Made by a program: the position numbers and the translations under genes. A DNA stretch of 64,000 nucleotides from contig CM077599.1 of the NCBI GenBank assembly GCA_039654915.1, positions 68,168,001-68,232,000 on the forward strand, in the 5' to 3' direction. Below the pieces are notes generated by a model. The model was not told the DNA's origin. It saw nothing but the letters and a program-made list of their open reading frames with translations, and did no database searches. Positions 41,887 through 55,640 of this stretch are shown piece after piece (the stretch's first letter is position 1; every line of letters begins with the position of its first letter). The DNA comes from Aquilaria yunnanensis (lineage: Eukaryota > Streptophyta > Magnoliopsida > Malvales > Thymelaeaceae).

Positions 41887-44800
41887 TGTTGACACCCAAT
41901 TTCGTCCGACCATTAAAAAAAGAATTTTAAAAAAAATTAAATAAAAATTAATTAAAAAAAATTATTATTATTACTATTATTATTATTATTATTACTAAAA
42001 TTTTTTAATTAGTTTAAAATACATTTTTTTGTTTTGTTTTGTGAAGATGATATATGTGTGTATATGTGTATGTTTGAAAGAAAAAAAGAAAACTCCATAA
42101 AAATGACAAAATTAAAAAGTTTGAGGTTAAAATTAGAAAATTGAGAAGTTTCGGGAAAAATTGATAAAATCTGAAAGTTTCAGGAGCATTTGGTAGTTTG
42201 TCACATCAATTTGGGGCCAGCATAACCGTTCTGGCCCCAATTAATAGAAAACGACAAAATTGTCAAAATCAGAAGCTTCAGGAACTTATCCAGAGTCTGA
42301 GAGACGTAAAGGACTGAAACTGTCATTTTACCAAATTAAAAGATAAGTTTGAATTTAATTAATTTTTAATTATGAACAGTCCAGCACCCATTCCCCTATA
42401 AATAGGGGTCCAAATCTGTGTGTTAACACAGAAAGAAAGACAGAGAAAATGAGAAAAAAAACTTAGAGGTCCGTTTTGAAAAAAAGGAAACAATTAGCCT
42501 AGGTCCCTGGCCCTCTTCTCTTCCTCTCCAGAAAACCTAAACCTTCTCTGACTGTTTCCCCCCCCACCCCCCCCTGCGCGCGCGCGTCTGCTTCGGAATT
42601 CAAAATTCATTTTCAAAAGGTACAACCTCATTTTTATCCTTCATCTTCTCATATTTATTTATTTTAGTCACTAACCTTTTATTTATTTCTGCAGAATTAA
42701 CCAATTACTAACTCTCTTTTACATTTTATTTGTTTATTATTGTTATTATTACTAACCTTTAATTATTGTTGTTATTATTATTATTAACTTACTAATTTAC
42801 TAACTTTACTAACTTTTATCGTTATTATTGTTAACAACTAACCCAACTAACTTTACTAACTTTTATTATTGTTATTATTATTGTTATTAACAACTAATTC
42901 TAACAACTAACTTTTATTATCTTTATTATTATTATTATTATTATAATAATTCATGGAAGGTTATACCTCCTATTTATTTATTTTTAGTGGATGGCCAAAA
43001 AGCCCCACTTTATTTATTTGCTTACTATTTATTGATCTTTAACTTTCCTTTATTTACTTTATGTGCTTTTTATTTGTTTATTTATTTATTTGAATATGTT
43101 ATTTAATTTTTAAAAGTTGATGGTCAAAAAGCCCCACTTTATTTATTTATATGTTTTACCTTTATTTATTTACATGTGTTATTTTATGCATTTTTTTATG
43201 GATGTCTAAACTAAAAAAAATTTCCTTTTACTTTACTTTATTTAATTTTCCTTTATGCCAAAATTTTACTTTATGATAAAAATTTATTTCACTTATTTAA
43301 TAATAAATAAAATAAATAAGTAAATAATAATTAATTAAAAAAAAAAGAAGTTTTTATGTGAATAATTAACTTTCTTCATTTTTAAGGCTATCAAAAAAAA
43401 TCTTTTTTCAAACAAAAATCCCCATCCGTCGTTATTTCAAATCTTCATTATTTTGAAACATCAATTTTTATTTTTTTCATTTTTCTAAAAAAATTAACCT
43501 TTTATTAAAATTATTAAAAAAATTATAATTGAATAATTCTAAAAATACAAGAAAAAATCAATTCTGTTTTTTTTAAATATATTTTTTAAAGTAATAATAA
43601 TTAAATAAATAATTAATAAAAATTAAAATCCATGTCCAAATGATCCGCCAGGATCCATGGCTTGGAAAATATTTTTTAAATAAAGTATATAAAATATATA
43701 TTTTTTTTACATAAAGTATGTAAATAATTTTTTTTTATTATTAAAAAATAAAAACTTTGGGCTAATATTTTACTTATCTCTTTATCCAGCAATATATTAC
43801 TTATTTATTAAGTATAACTTTTTAGTTTCTTTATTAGTAAAAAGAATAAAAGGATATAAAAACATCAGGATTTTATTCAATAATATTTTACTTTTTTTGA
43901 TTGAAAAACTTTGGGATAATATTTTACTTATTTATTTTTATTCAGTAATATTTTACTTTTTGATTGAAAAACTTTGGGATAATATTTTACTTATTTATTT
44001 TTATTTAGTAATATTTTACTTTTTTGATTGAAAAACTTTGGGATAATATTTTACTTATTTATTTTTATTCAGTAATATTTTACTTTTTGATTGAAAAACT
44101 TTGGGATAATATTTTACTTATTTATTTTTATTCAGTAATATTTTACTTTTTGATTGAAAAAACTTTGGGATAATATTTTACTTATTTTTTTTATCTAGTA
44201 ATATTTTACTTTTTTCTTTCAAAATAATAAAAAGATATAACTTTTTGTTTCCTTTATTAAACAAAATAAAATTTTACCCAAATAATTTCAAATAAAGGTA
44301 ATAAAAATAAACAAGAAAAAAAGAATTAAATTTTTTAAATATTTTAGACTTATTAATTAGACGTATTTTTAGACTTATAAAAAAAGAACATAAAAAAGAA
44401 ATATAAATATAAAAAACTTTCCTTTATTTTTAAAATATACATATAAATCTTTGATTTCTATATTAAATAATCACTTTTTTAATAAATTATAAATATCAAA
44501 ACTTTTCTTTTTGTTTAAAATATACATATAAATTTGTGGTTTTCTTTATTAAATATACATAAAATCTTAATTAAATAATTACTTTTGATTAATCTTTTAT
44601 TAAAAATAAATTAAATAAATATCAAGACTTTTCTTTTTTTTTATATTTGGTTTCTTAATCAAATAATTACTTTTGGTTAATCTTTTACTAAAAATACTAA
44701 AATATTAAGTCTTTTCTTTTATTTTATATACATATAAAATCTTGTTTTCTTTATAAAATTTTGATTAAATAATTAACTTTTAATTCACCTTTTATCAAAA

Positions 44801-46167
44801 GAAATATCAAGACTTCTTTTTTAGTTGCTTTATTTAATAAATAAAATTTTGATTAAATGAAATATTAAGATTTTTTTATTATATATACAAATTTTTTGTT
44901 TCTTTATTAAATAAATAAAATTTTGATTAAATAATTAATTTTTTTATCAAATCAAATATTAAGACTTTTCTTTTATTTTGGTTTCTTTGTTAAATGAATA
45001 AAAATCTTGATTAAATAACTATTTTTTTTATTCATCTTTTATTAAATAAAAAGAATAAACAAAACATAATATATAAATTTTTATTTTAATATAAATCCAT
45101 AATTTCTTTAAATGAAACTTCGATTAAATAATTTATTTTTGGTTATTCTTTTATCAAATAAATAGAATAAACATAAATAAATGTCGAGATTTTTCTTAAC
45201 TCTTTATTTTCTTTAAAGATTTTTTATGTTAAATAATTAAAAAGAAATTATTTTTGAATTGAGTAATTATTTAAATAGGTAATAAATATATTTCATGAAA
45301 CAAGAAAAAAAACCAAAAAAAAAAAGAAAACCAAAACTGAAGAAAAAGAATAAGAGAAAGTAAAAGAAATGAAAAGAAAGAAAGGAAAAGAAAACTAAAA
45401 ATAAAAGAATAAGAAAGAAAGAAAAGAAAAGAAAGTAAAAGAAAAGTAAAATAAAAAAGTAAAAATAAGTAAAAAGAAGAAAAAGAAAGAAAGAAAAAGA
45501 TGTAAAAATATAAGGAAAATAAACAAAAAAGATAAAATTTTTTTAGTTAGTATTAAAAATCATTGACAAAAATCTAAAAAAGATTTTTCATAAGCAAAAA
45601 GAATTACCATTTAGTAATTAAACTAAAAATTAATTCCATAATAATAAGAATTAAATAATTACGATAAATTAAAATAATTTCCATATCCGGATGATCCGGC
45701 AGGATCTACGGTTTGAAAAATATCAACCTTTAAAAATAAATAAATTAAATAAAAAGGTAAAAATCCATATTTACGATATGGATTAAATTATTTAAAATTT
45801 CGTCAAATTCCGTGTCCGGGTGACTCGGCAGAGTCCATGGTTCGGAATCAAATCTTCCGTGTCCAAATGACTCGGCAGAGTCCATGGTTCGGAAGTATAA
45901 AATTCTATACAAATTAATTACCAAAAATTCACATCCGATTAATTTAGTTAAAATTTCTAGTTTGAAAATTAACTGAATATTTTCTAAAAGCAAAGGAAAA
46001 CAAAAAGTAAAATCAACTAAGGTGCCAATTTTGGGCGTTTTAACAATATTGTTTTAGTGTAACCGTACTCCCGATCCCCGAACTCTCGCAGACCATATTT
46101 TAGGTGACCAATCGACCTAAGAAAAAAACCGATTGGTGGCGACTCCAGAAAACCCGACGTTGCCACA
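41887..46167 (+). repeat. 3' LTR (4281 bp)
   Basis: Same start, end and internal order as the 5' LTR. It has five rather than six ~63-bp internal units, which explains most of the 53-bp length difference. A CG-rich TGCGCGCGCGCG replaces part of the 5' LTR C run near 42575. It is followed by the duplication CATTC. Confidence 0.95.
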
Positions 46168-47190
46168 CATTCTTTATTGTGCTGAAAAATAGTTTCGGTA
46201 GAAAAATCATAACTTGAGCTACGGATGTCCAATTTGAATGAACAAGCTATCGATTTGAAGATAAAGAAGAGATCTACAAGTTCTGAGCTTTAAAAAAGAG
46301 TTGATTCAATGTCTACGATGGACAAAAAATTAAATGAAGTTGTAGCCCACCTTTGTTGATTTATATTTACCTACATTTTACTATTTTACCATTTCACCTA
46401 CCCTAAAACTCTATAAATAGGCACCTTGGGGGGGGGGGAATTTATGCCATTTCTTAGGCCTCCTTTATGTTCTTGTATCATTTTTAGCTTTTCTTCTTTA
46501 GTTTTGTTCTAGTTTTCAATACCGAAGTTTTGTCCAAGTGTTTTCTCATTCTTCTTCTTGTTCTTCCTTTGATCTTTCAATCCATGTTCATTTCATCTTT
46601 CTACATGTTGTTTACTTTTATCATGGCTAACTAATTTTCTTTTTGCTAAGGTTAAAGGGTGAAGCTTTTGGCATAAAGGTTATGATTGATTTGAATGGAT
46701 CACAACATTAACGATATTTTCTTCCTTAATCTATTTAACTTCTCTATTTGTTAAGTGGGAGTCTTGATTCATCATAGTCAATTATTGACACAAAAGCTAC
46801 TTGATTTCCTTTATAGAACATAGCTCTGTCGGCTATATTAGAATCTTGAGTTATTGTAGACAGAGGTTAGCATGATGAATACTTGAATCCATTAGCAAGC
46901 GTTAGTGTTTTAAGATCAATGAAAGTTAATACTAACTAAACTCCCCGATTGGGACATCCTTTATATGTGGATCCTAATTGAGTGGTAAGATGGGCTAAAA
47001 TTAATTATAACCGATATACTAAAAGTGGATCTCTTAACATTAGCTATTTTATTTGAATTTGAATATTTAATCAACACTTGTTCACATATTTCACGAAAAC
47101 CTTCCTTCACTTTTGTAATTTGTATTTCTTAATTCACTTCCCTGTGGTTCGATACTCGGACTCCCGAGATTTTATTACTTGCGACAACCT
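46168..47190 (+). repeat. Right part of an older LTR-like sequence
   Basis: Contains CTCTATAAATAGGCACC (TATA at 46412-46419), T-rich leader-like sequence, and near 47140-47185 the phrase TTCCCTGTGGTTCGATACTCGG...TTATTACTTGCGACAA, which I recognise as a common end region of plant Gypsy LTRs. The 19-kb element inserted upstream of the TATA box. The other LTR of this older element was not found. Confidence 0.5.
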
Positions 47191-48365
47191 ACATTTGGGT
47201 TACAATTGCTAGAGTGCAGCAATGAGAAACAAATTCGAGTATATGACAATTTTATTGACCATGTGATGTAGGTTGGTTGGGCATAAAAATTGTAGGAATT
47301 TAAATTTGAGCTTATTGCTCACCACCACCTATAAACATGGACATCATTGCTAGCATGTTGTGACATATGGCTAATACATCCTAACCTTTGTCACTTATAT
47401 TTTGTAAAATTTTTTATCAAAGTTAAAGGTTAAAAAGGTTACATCAAGGTGGATGGATTAAGCCTAAATTGAATGGAGCTTCATATGAGGATACCCAACC
47501 CAAAAATTAGGGATCCTAAGGCTTAGATTTTTAATGGGAAAAATGAATCATAGAGAAGTCATTAAGAGATGCATCACCTTAGATATTTATTTCTCTCCCT
47601 ATCCCTATGATGTAAATGCATATATCCTATAATGATTTAGGGTTGAGCATTTGCTCTAAATAAGAATCTGTAGCTCTTTATTGAGTAGGGTGTCAGAGTT
47701 ACAGGAGCACCTTTGATGGATTTTCACCTGTATAAGCATTGGAGTGATGCCACTCCTTGAGCTATTCTTAAAATCACTCATGAAAAGTCAGGATATGCAC
47801 ATGGTCATTAATACTACAGACTCATAAGCTCGATGGACACCTGGTTTATTATGTGTGTTAGGAGAACTTATATAAAAAAAACAACTATAGTTTAAGGTTG
47901 TACCACTATTAGTTGTGGAACGAGAGAGCTGATTCACTAAGTAAAGGTTCAAGGTATCACCACAATTATTATGCATAATAAATTATCTTTACCTATTTAT
48001 ATATTATTTTGGTTTTTTATTGAAATGGGGAGGGAATTGTTGGAGATTATTTCCATAAAAAATTTTGAAAAAAAATTTCTATAATTATTGCATTGTAGCC
48101 ATTTGGGATTTCAATGATTATGATATTTATTTCATTAAAATGTTTTATCGTAGCTAAAAGTTTTCTCATTCTAGCTAGCTAGCCGTTGCCAATGTTTATT
48201 TTAGTAATTACTTGTAACTAAAATGTTTTAGTCCTTATCTGGCTATATGTATGCATGTGTTCACAGGTTTGGAAAAATGCTCAATTTGTCGGCCCTTCTC
48301 TCTTCTATTTAGATTTTTCATCAACAAAAAGAATTATTTTTTTATGTGTCTTCAAATAGTAATGT
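47191..48365. other. Intergenic, no gene recognised
   Basis: AT-rich; short open frames only. May be interior of the older LTR element, but no coding motif is visible. Confidence 0.4.
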
Positions 48366-48700
48366 GTAAAAAAATGTGTGAGTGGAGCTTTACTCCACAA
48401 CAGTGTATGTGTGTGTGGAGCTACAATAAGAAGGTTGGGTTGGTTTATCTTAAGGGTGGTGTGACCAAGACCGCTGTACTGGTATGACACGAAACGTCTA
48501 AAAGAGAGTGAGTAGACCCGCAACTCAATCCAATTTATTCTTGATATATAGGTGATATTTTTTCTATTCTGTACCTATTTTACTCCGTATTATTTACTAA
48601 TTTTATATTAAAAAATACCTATTTTCGTGCCTCCAATAAAATCAAATTTTGGTCTAAATTTAATATTTTATTATTTATGAATTTTTTAACATTTGTTTGG
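48366..48700 (+). repeat. Dispersed repeat, copy 2 (other copy 24497-24860)
   Basis: Same order of words as copy 1, including GAGCTTTACTCCACAACAGT and TGGTATGACACGAAACGTCT. Same orientation, about 24 kb away (about 4.6 kb if the recent retrotransposon is removed). Confidence 0.75.
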
Positions 48701-49215
48701 TCTAGAAACAACACAGCCAAAGTTATCAAAAACCAATAATAACTGATTCTTGATATCTTAATATATTTTCATTCTCTATCTTCATCACAGCCTTCATATG
48801 AGATCTTAGGGCAGATCTTCTATGTGCATGTGGTGGCAATCTTTTACACAGTTACCGTAAACAAAAATAAAAAACCATTTTGCTTGATTTTCACAGCCTC
48901 TAAGAAGTATTTGTGTATCTGACCATAAAATAGCAAACATGATTGCATTGTTACCACCATAGTACAAGTACAATGGACGTGTTAATTCACATGAAAAAGA
49001 TACTATCACCCTTATCTCTCTCCCTTTCTCAAACACACAATGAAGATCCTTTCATCTACCTATCTATATAGCATGCAAAATAACATTAAATTCTAACAAA
49101 GAAATCATGAATATCAGATAAGGCAAATTGTAACAAGTAAGATTAATGATAAGAGTGTAAGATAACAGAAAGAACTCATAATTCTAGTCCGTATTCTGCA
49201 AGTACTCTGTTTTCT

Positions 49216-49278
49216 TTAATCAAGCAACTTTGTCCAAAGTCTCCTGATTTCATGAACTATTTTTTCATCGGCAGTCAA
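49216..49278 (-). CDS. Possible terminal exon of an unrecognised gene
   Basis: Behind a TTCTTTAG acceptor the minus strand reads LTADEKIVHEIRRLWTKLLD and stops at TAA. The piece is protein-like but only 21 codons, and I could not find a convincing preceding exon. Could be chance. Confidence 0.15.
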   Translation of the reverse strand: MTADEKIVHEIRRLWTKLLD

Positions 49279-49417
49279 CTAAAGAATAACAAAAAAAAAC
49301 CATTACAACATTAATATCCTTATTCTTATCCAAAATAATGAAGCATCTTTAACCAAACAAATAAAATTTCTCCATGACAATTTGATGAATTACCCGAGAG
49401 TTCTGTCAAGTTGCAAT

Positions 49418-50140
49418 ACGACTTGGACTCTCAGTATAGAATTACTATTGCACCAATTTTCAACTGATTCACCAGCAGGGAAACACATTTTCAGATTAAC
49501 TTAACTTATTTTTTAGCCTTTTCCCTTCACATTTACAAAAAAAAAAGGAAGGGGGGGGGGGGGGGGGGGGAAACCACACCTAAACATAATAAAAAGAAGA
49601 GAAATTATATAACCTATTTTGGGCTTTGCCAAAAAGAACTCAATTATATAACAGATCATTGATGTGATAGCGTAATCTAAATCATTTAATTTTGAAATTT
49701 AGAGTTAATATTATACTTTTAACAGTTCAGATGTCATTATTTTATTTGTTATTTGTTACATTAGAATTTTTTGCGTTAAAACTAGCAATAGAGCCAGAAT
49801 TTAATCATAAGGTTACTATGAACAATTGAATTAGCTACATTTAACAGATAAATTTAATATTTATGGTGGTTACATTGGAAGAGAAAACTGTAAACCCAAG
49901 ACAATTCATCTAACTAAACATGATGATACTAGTTCTCTTTCCCCGTCTTGGGAATATCTTGACCAAGTTCAGCTAGAAATGCATTGCAATTTCTTCAAGT
50001 ACAAAAAACCAGAAAAAAAAAAATAGAGATTGAAGTTAGACTTCCTTTTAGTACACATACAAATGTAGAATGCCCGGGGATCTGTTGAGTGTTCCAAGAA
50101 ATGCCTATCAATTGGATAAATAACACTAATAAATAATATT
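49418..50140 (+). repeat. Direct repeat, copy 2 of RBOH-upstream sequence
   Basis: Diverged copy of 11655-12330 in the same orientation, interrupted by a 20-bp G run at 49551-49570. No RBOH coding remnant is visible beside it. Confidence 0.7.
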
Positions 50141-50875
50141 ATGCAGAAAAATTTTACTGCCTACTCTGTCTCATATATTTTTGCACAATTTCAGTTTTTT
50201 TTATTTAAGTTTAACTAAGATTTATTTATATTAATATTTAATGTTTTTTTAAAAAAATTATATTTAGAAATTTGAAAATTTATAGTTTTTAATATGATTG
50301 TTTAAATAATTTTTAGTGAATATTAATATAAATAAATTTTAGTCAAAATTTTAAAGTGATACAAAGAACTTAGGATGAAGCTGGTATAATTTACTAATAT
50401 ATAAGAAAAAAATAATAGGAAAATACATTTTATAGTATCAAATTATGGTTCCAAGTTTCTCAAAGTTTAATACTTATTCAGCAAAACCAAGATACTCATT
50501 TCATGTCAAGACATTTTGGTTTTTGATCAAGTAATGAAAAATAGAAATAAAAGAAAAGAATCACAACAATTTTTAACCCAATCATGTTAACATTTGTGAA
50601 TTAAACTTTGTTGTTTGTTAAAACAAAAAGAAGGAAATAATACCAATATTCATGTTAAAATGTATGTCAATTACTATATCTTATCATTTTTATAGTACTA
50701 TGTTTATGAATATAATTTAAAATAAAATAAGAAAAAATAATTTTACCTCATTCCATATGTATCTTTTTGAATCTTCTCTCCTATGATTTTATTCCTGGAT
50801 TCTCTAAAAAAAACCCTAAATTATTATTTCCACAATTTCTCTCACCATTCTATCTATGAAACATTTATTTTTATA
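50141..50875. other. Intergenic, no gene recognised
   Basis: AT-rich, no ORF or repeat that I can support. Confidence 0.45.
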
Positions 50876-51627
50876 GATGAAAACCTGGTTTCATATAGTA
50901 GGAACCCAATTTCACATAGGCTTGATTAATCAGTTAATTCAGTTATAACTGAAACCGAATAATTGATTTATTTCAATTTCTATGTCAAGGGAAAATAACT
51001 GAATAGACCGAATTTTCCTTGAAAACTGAAAAAAACCAAAAACTGAATTAACTGTTCGGTTTTCAGTTATTTAACCAAATAACCAAAATTTCTGTTCCAA
51101 ACATGCATCATATATTTCAAAGTTCAAACCAAATGACAAAGAATTTACCAAGTTAAAGATTTTCCAGCATCCATCCAAATCCAAACTTTTAACAGATATT
51201 CCAAAGTGTAAACCAATCTTGAACATTCATTCCAAATCCAAACATAATACACCAAAGTTCTCCACACATAATACAACTAAATGCAAACTAAATCCAAGAA
51301 TCCATTCCAGTTGAGCCCATCCCTACTTTTAGTCCATACTCCATCCAATATCCATTGCTGCAACTTAAAAAAAAAACAACAAATACTACAGTATTAGATG
51401 TACATGTAATAGAACTTAACAACATACCTAAAATTTGCTTCAAATATCCAAGATTAGAGGATCTAATGTAACTTTGGAAATATCTAAAGTAAAGGAAAAA
51501 CGGAAACACAAAAAAAAAATGTTAAAGAACAAAATTTCAAGAAATCCAATTTTAAACTAATGATATTTCAAGTACCTTCTTCAAGTTTTTCTATATCTTC
51601 TAAGTCCTTCTCAACACCATGGATGAT

Positions 51628-53570
51628 TTATCTCCTAAGCCAATCTTGATTGCAAATTAGAGCTTGCACCATCTTAGGAGTGAATGAACTTCTAAATGCA
51701 TCAGGAACTCTTCCTCTAGTACTAAATGTTGATTCTGAAGCAACTGTAGATATCAAGACAGCCAACACATCACGGCCATTTCACTAAAAGCAGGCAAATG
51801 TCCACTATTCAACTTCCACCACTGTAAGATATCAAAGTCATCATCATCATCATCCTCACACTGCTCATTCAAATATCTAACTAAGTTTGACAAAGTCTTA
51901 TCATTCCCCATCAGTGGCCTAAACTTCTTTTTCCTTTTATTTGAAATTAGCCCTTTCCTGTGTTGGTCTTCAAATTTAAGTATGGTTTGTTTGGAGACAG
52001 GTTCTTTGTTTATACCACTTGACTCACCTGACTTTGGCTTCAAATATTGTTCATACCAACTAAATATCTCAATCAAAGAGTCTTTAACCTTTTGTATCAC
52101 CCAAAGCCCCCACATCATGCTTATGCTACCATATATCATTCAAAACAAACTCAACATACTTCAACTTGTGATGCGGGTCAAGAACAATAGCAATGTATAT
52201 CAACATATTCATCTTTTCAACATTACCCCAATATTTTTCATATTTTTCCTTCATCTTTGAAGCCATAAAGGCAAACTCAATGTCCTCACTTAGTAGCCAC
52301 TCTTGTAGGAGGCCATTAAGTTCAGAAATCTTATGAAAAAATGTATTTGATGTAACATACAATGAACCAGAAATCCTACAAGTCAACTCATAAAGGTTTT
52401 CCAGAAAAGTGACCAATCTTCTCACATTTTCCCAATCAACATCAGTGAGCACCCTAGTTCAAAAAATGAATCCTCCCCAGCATATGCCTCAAATGTTCTC
52501 TCAAAATTTTTGGCAGCATTCAACATCAAATAGGTGAAATTCCACCTAGTATTAACATCTAGGCATAACAAAGATTTACTTTCAATCTTCTCTTTTTCAA
52601 CACATTTTTTGAACTTAGAATATCTTTGTAGAGATTATCTCATAAACTTAACAATGGCTCTAACCTTTGACATAGAACCATGCATCTCATTTGCAAATAT
52701 TTGCAATTGACAACGCCTGTAGCCCAGTTGTTGATTTCTTTTTTCAACCACTCAATTGCTACATTATTTGAACTAGCATTATCAATTGTAATTGTGAATA
52801 CCTTATCAATACCTCAATTAAGAAGACAATTTTCAATAGCTCTTCCTATAATGTCATCCTTATGACCAGTTATTGGACAAAAATTCAATATCTTCTTGTG
52901 TATTTTTCAATTTTTATCTATGAAGTGAGCAGTGAGAGACACGTAATTCATTTTTTGTAAAGAAGTCCATGTATCAGTGGTGAGACAAACTCTTTGAGAA
53001 GTATTATTTAATAACTCTTTCAAATGTTTCCTCTCTTCCATATACCGATCAAAGCAATTTTAGCAATAGTATGTTTTGACGAAATACAAAATCTAGGACA
53101 TGCAACATTCATGAATTGTCTAAAGCCTTCATTTTCTATGAACTTGAAAGGCAACTCATCAACAGTTATCATGAAAGCTAGACCTCTTCTTACAACATTT
53201 TGTTCAAACTTTCAACATGTTAAACCCCCATAATCTTCTTCATTTTTTTCACCAAATACCAATTCAGATTACTTTGATTCCAATTCATGGCGTTAAAGAC
53301 AAGAGTTGAAATGATTCCTAAGAGTACTAGTTCCATTTCTTTCCAAATGACCTCTTAATAATCTTATACAATACTTGCACTTAGCTTTTATGCTCCCCTT
53401 ATTCAGTTATTACCTTTTCAAAGTGGCCCCACACATAAGACCTCTATTACATTTGCTTTCTCTTCCTTGATGTGGATTTTCCAACACCTCTAAATGTGGT
53501 TGCAGCCTATCTCGTTGCAACTTGTGGCTGGGCATGGTTTGTAGAGCGAGAATCAACAGTACTAGCTAAT
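51628..53570 (-). pseudogene. hAT transposase with BED finger, decayed
   Basis: In order on the minus strand: BED-type finger remnants near 53300-53470 (WGHFEKV, then KCKYC and a His region split by stops); a middle region at 52126-52452 (DWENVRRLVTFLENLYELT, KMKEKYEKYWGNVEKMNMLI, VLDPHHKLKYVEF), as in RICESLEEPER/DUF4413 proteins; and the hAT dimerisation region (FDILQWWKLNSGHLPAFSEM, then after a one-base frameshift near 51770 STVASESTFSTRGR and MVQALICNQDWLRR) ending at TAA 51628. Several stops lie in 52450-53570. It would have cut and pasted hAT elements; it now cannot. Confidence 0.88.
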
Positions 53571-55440
53571 TCCAGTGAATTCGGCAACCATAATGTTTAG
53601 GAGAAACCATTTGCACCAAAAAAGCAATAAAAAATATAAATAACAACATTAGTTAAGATGTAAAGTCCGTGCAATTTTTAAACAAGTAAATGAGGGATTT
53701 TCATTGATGTAGAAGAAAGTATATCCTTTATCAAAGGCTGGTCGGTTATGCAATTGATCTGTTGTGCAGTTGAATTGGTTAGTTATGCAATTAAATTGGC
53801 TGATCTTTGATCAAACGCTGAAATTAGCTAGAACCAAAGAGAGTGGGAGAATATAATACTGAAACTTTTGTTTTTTGGATACCAAAAGTTCTTTTTAGAA
53901 AATTTTTGGCTTTAGTGTTTTTTTTATTTTTTCTTTCTAATTAACCAAATGCCTAACTCAAGTATAAAACAAAAAAGTAGTTTCCTATCTTTAAAAAGTC
54001 AGTGAGTTCTAAACATTAATTTTAATATTAAATACATTTATCATTAACTGGTTGGTCATCTATTTAATGACCAAACCATATGATTTATAGACATAGAAGT
54101 TGAGTTATTAGGATAGTAAATAGATTTGAATTGTGTGTGACAAGAGTAATGTTTAATTGCTAGCATATTAATATATAAGTTAAACAAATCTGACTAATGT
54201 ATATAAGATCTCTTTCTAATTTACCAACTACCTAGCTATTCTATTAAATTTGATTCTCTTTTGTTGCTTTATTTAATCAAAACCTAAATAAAGGTAAATC
54301 TTACTTCCTTTATTTGTTATCAAGGTAGCAGCAAATCTGATTATATTCTTCATCAAAACTCTCTATTAACTCAAGAGCATTACTTGTTGCTTTACCAACT
54401 ACAAAGGAAAATCTTAGTTCCTTTATTTATGAGCACACTAATCAAAACACACCCAGATTAATCAAAACTTATGTATAGCTAACCTGAAATATAAGAACAA
54501 CATAGAACTTCCAGCTACAGTAACATACATTTGCTATCACAAACCTTTTGTTGGATATAGAAATAGTGAATAGCCTGAGAAAACAACTAAAGACTCAAGA
54601 AAACAATTAAACTTTACTAACATTTACTTGGCTTTAGTACATATACTGAACAAAATCCGAGCTTGCTTCTTTCCTTTATTTCTTTTACAAAATAGAAGAA
54701 AATTGTCTGTGACTTGGACTTGGATTTTTTTTTTTCAATTAATCTATTTGAGTTCAAATTTCAAAGAAAATTTACAAGGTAATTAAAACTATTTATTATC
54801 TAAATTATTGATTTGTTCACATGAGTGTTCTATGCACTAGACAAAATCCAACAAATCAACTGCAATTTCTTATCCACAACAATAACAAACTTTAACAAAA
54901 CAAAAAATGAAGAACCCACATAAACCTTGTCTTTATGGAAGAAAAACCTGCAATGAGAGATAAGGAGGACAATAGCCTGGAGGAAAAGGGCTATGAATTG
55001 AAACTTGGTAATGAAAACGAAAAAGAAGCAAAAATTTAGTAATAAGAAAAAAATAGACAGATACACAACACAAGCCACAAGTAAACAATAGGCAACAGCA
55101 AATCGCACCTTTGTGAAGAAGAAACCTGGAACAAGACAAGGAGAAGGCTGGATAACTAAGAGGCCTACAAATTGCTTAGAACCTTGTTTTCTTCCCCTAA
55201 TGAATAATCAGCTCAAGCGAACGAAAGAGAGAAGAATCATAAAAACAGATGACATGGGTAACTTAGCAACGTTGAGACGGTGAATGAGGGACGGATTCAA
55301 CGAAATTGAAGAGAAGAAAGTGAAGGAAGAAGAGAATTAGGAGGTCAAGTCTGAGAGTGTGTGAGAGTTGAATGAAAGAAACAACCAAACAGGAATGAGT
55401 TAAAGGAAATGAAAGGGAATACATCAAAACAACATCATTT
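53571..55440. other. hAT interior, non-coding
   Basis: AT-rich 5' part of the hAT element. Nothing beyond short open frames; probably promoter and untranslated leader of the transposase gene. Confidence 0.45.
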
Positions 55441-55640
55441 TACCTACAATAATTCAGTTTTTTAGGTCACCGAATTTTTTATGATTGCAATCGATAACCG
55501 AACCAAAATATTAAATCGGTTATCAGTTAAAACCGAAAACCAAATTTTTGGCTCTATTCAGTTAACGAAAACTAAAAAAAAAAATCAATTATCCAATTAT
55601 TTCGGTTAAAACCAAACTTCTGCTGACCCCTAATTTCACA

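Larger units (their letters stand above)
26910..46167 (+). mobile_element. 19.3-kb non-autonomous Tat/Ogre-like LTR retrotransposon with accessory genes
   Basis: Two long direct LTRs (26910-31243 and 41887-46167) beginning TGTTGACACCC and ending GTTGCCACA, flanked by the perfect duplication CATTC (26905-26909 and 46168-46172). A tRNA-Arg-type primer site follows the 5' LTR and a polypurine tract AAAGGGGGGCAGC precedes the 3' LTR. The 10.6-kb interior has a broken gag, no visible protease, reverse transcriptase, RNase H or integrase, then repeats, three intact zinc-finger ORFs, a LOG-like pseudogene and hairpin arrays. LTR size, primer tRNA and 3' tandem repeats point to the Ty3/gypsy Tat/Ogre lineage; this is inference. 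The first 490 bp of the LTRs differ at about five positions by eye, so insertion is recent. Confidence 0.95.
50917..55632 (-). mobile_element. hAT transposon (4.7 kb)
   Basis: Flanked by the perfect 8-bp duplication ATTTCACA (50909-50916 and 55633-55640). The ends are TAGGCTTGATT... and, inverted from the right, TAGGGGTCAGCAGAAG; they share TAGG and further in an AACCGAA-AATTG block and TAACTGAATAG. The end regions are rich in CGGTTTT/AACCGAA words. It contains a decayed transposase on the minus strand, so it is no longer autonomous. Confidence 0.9.
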
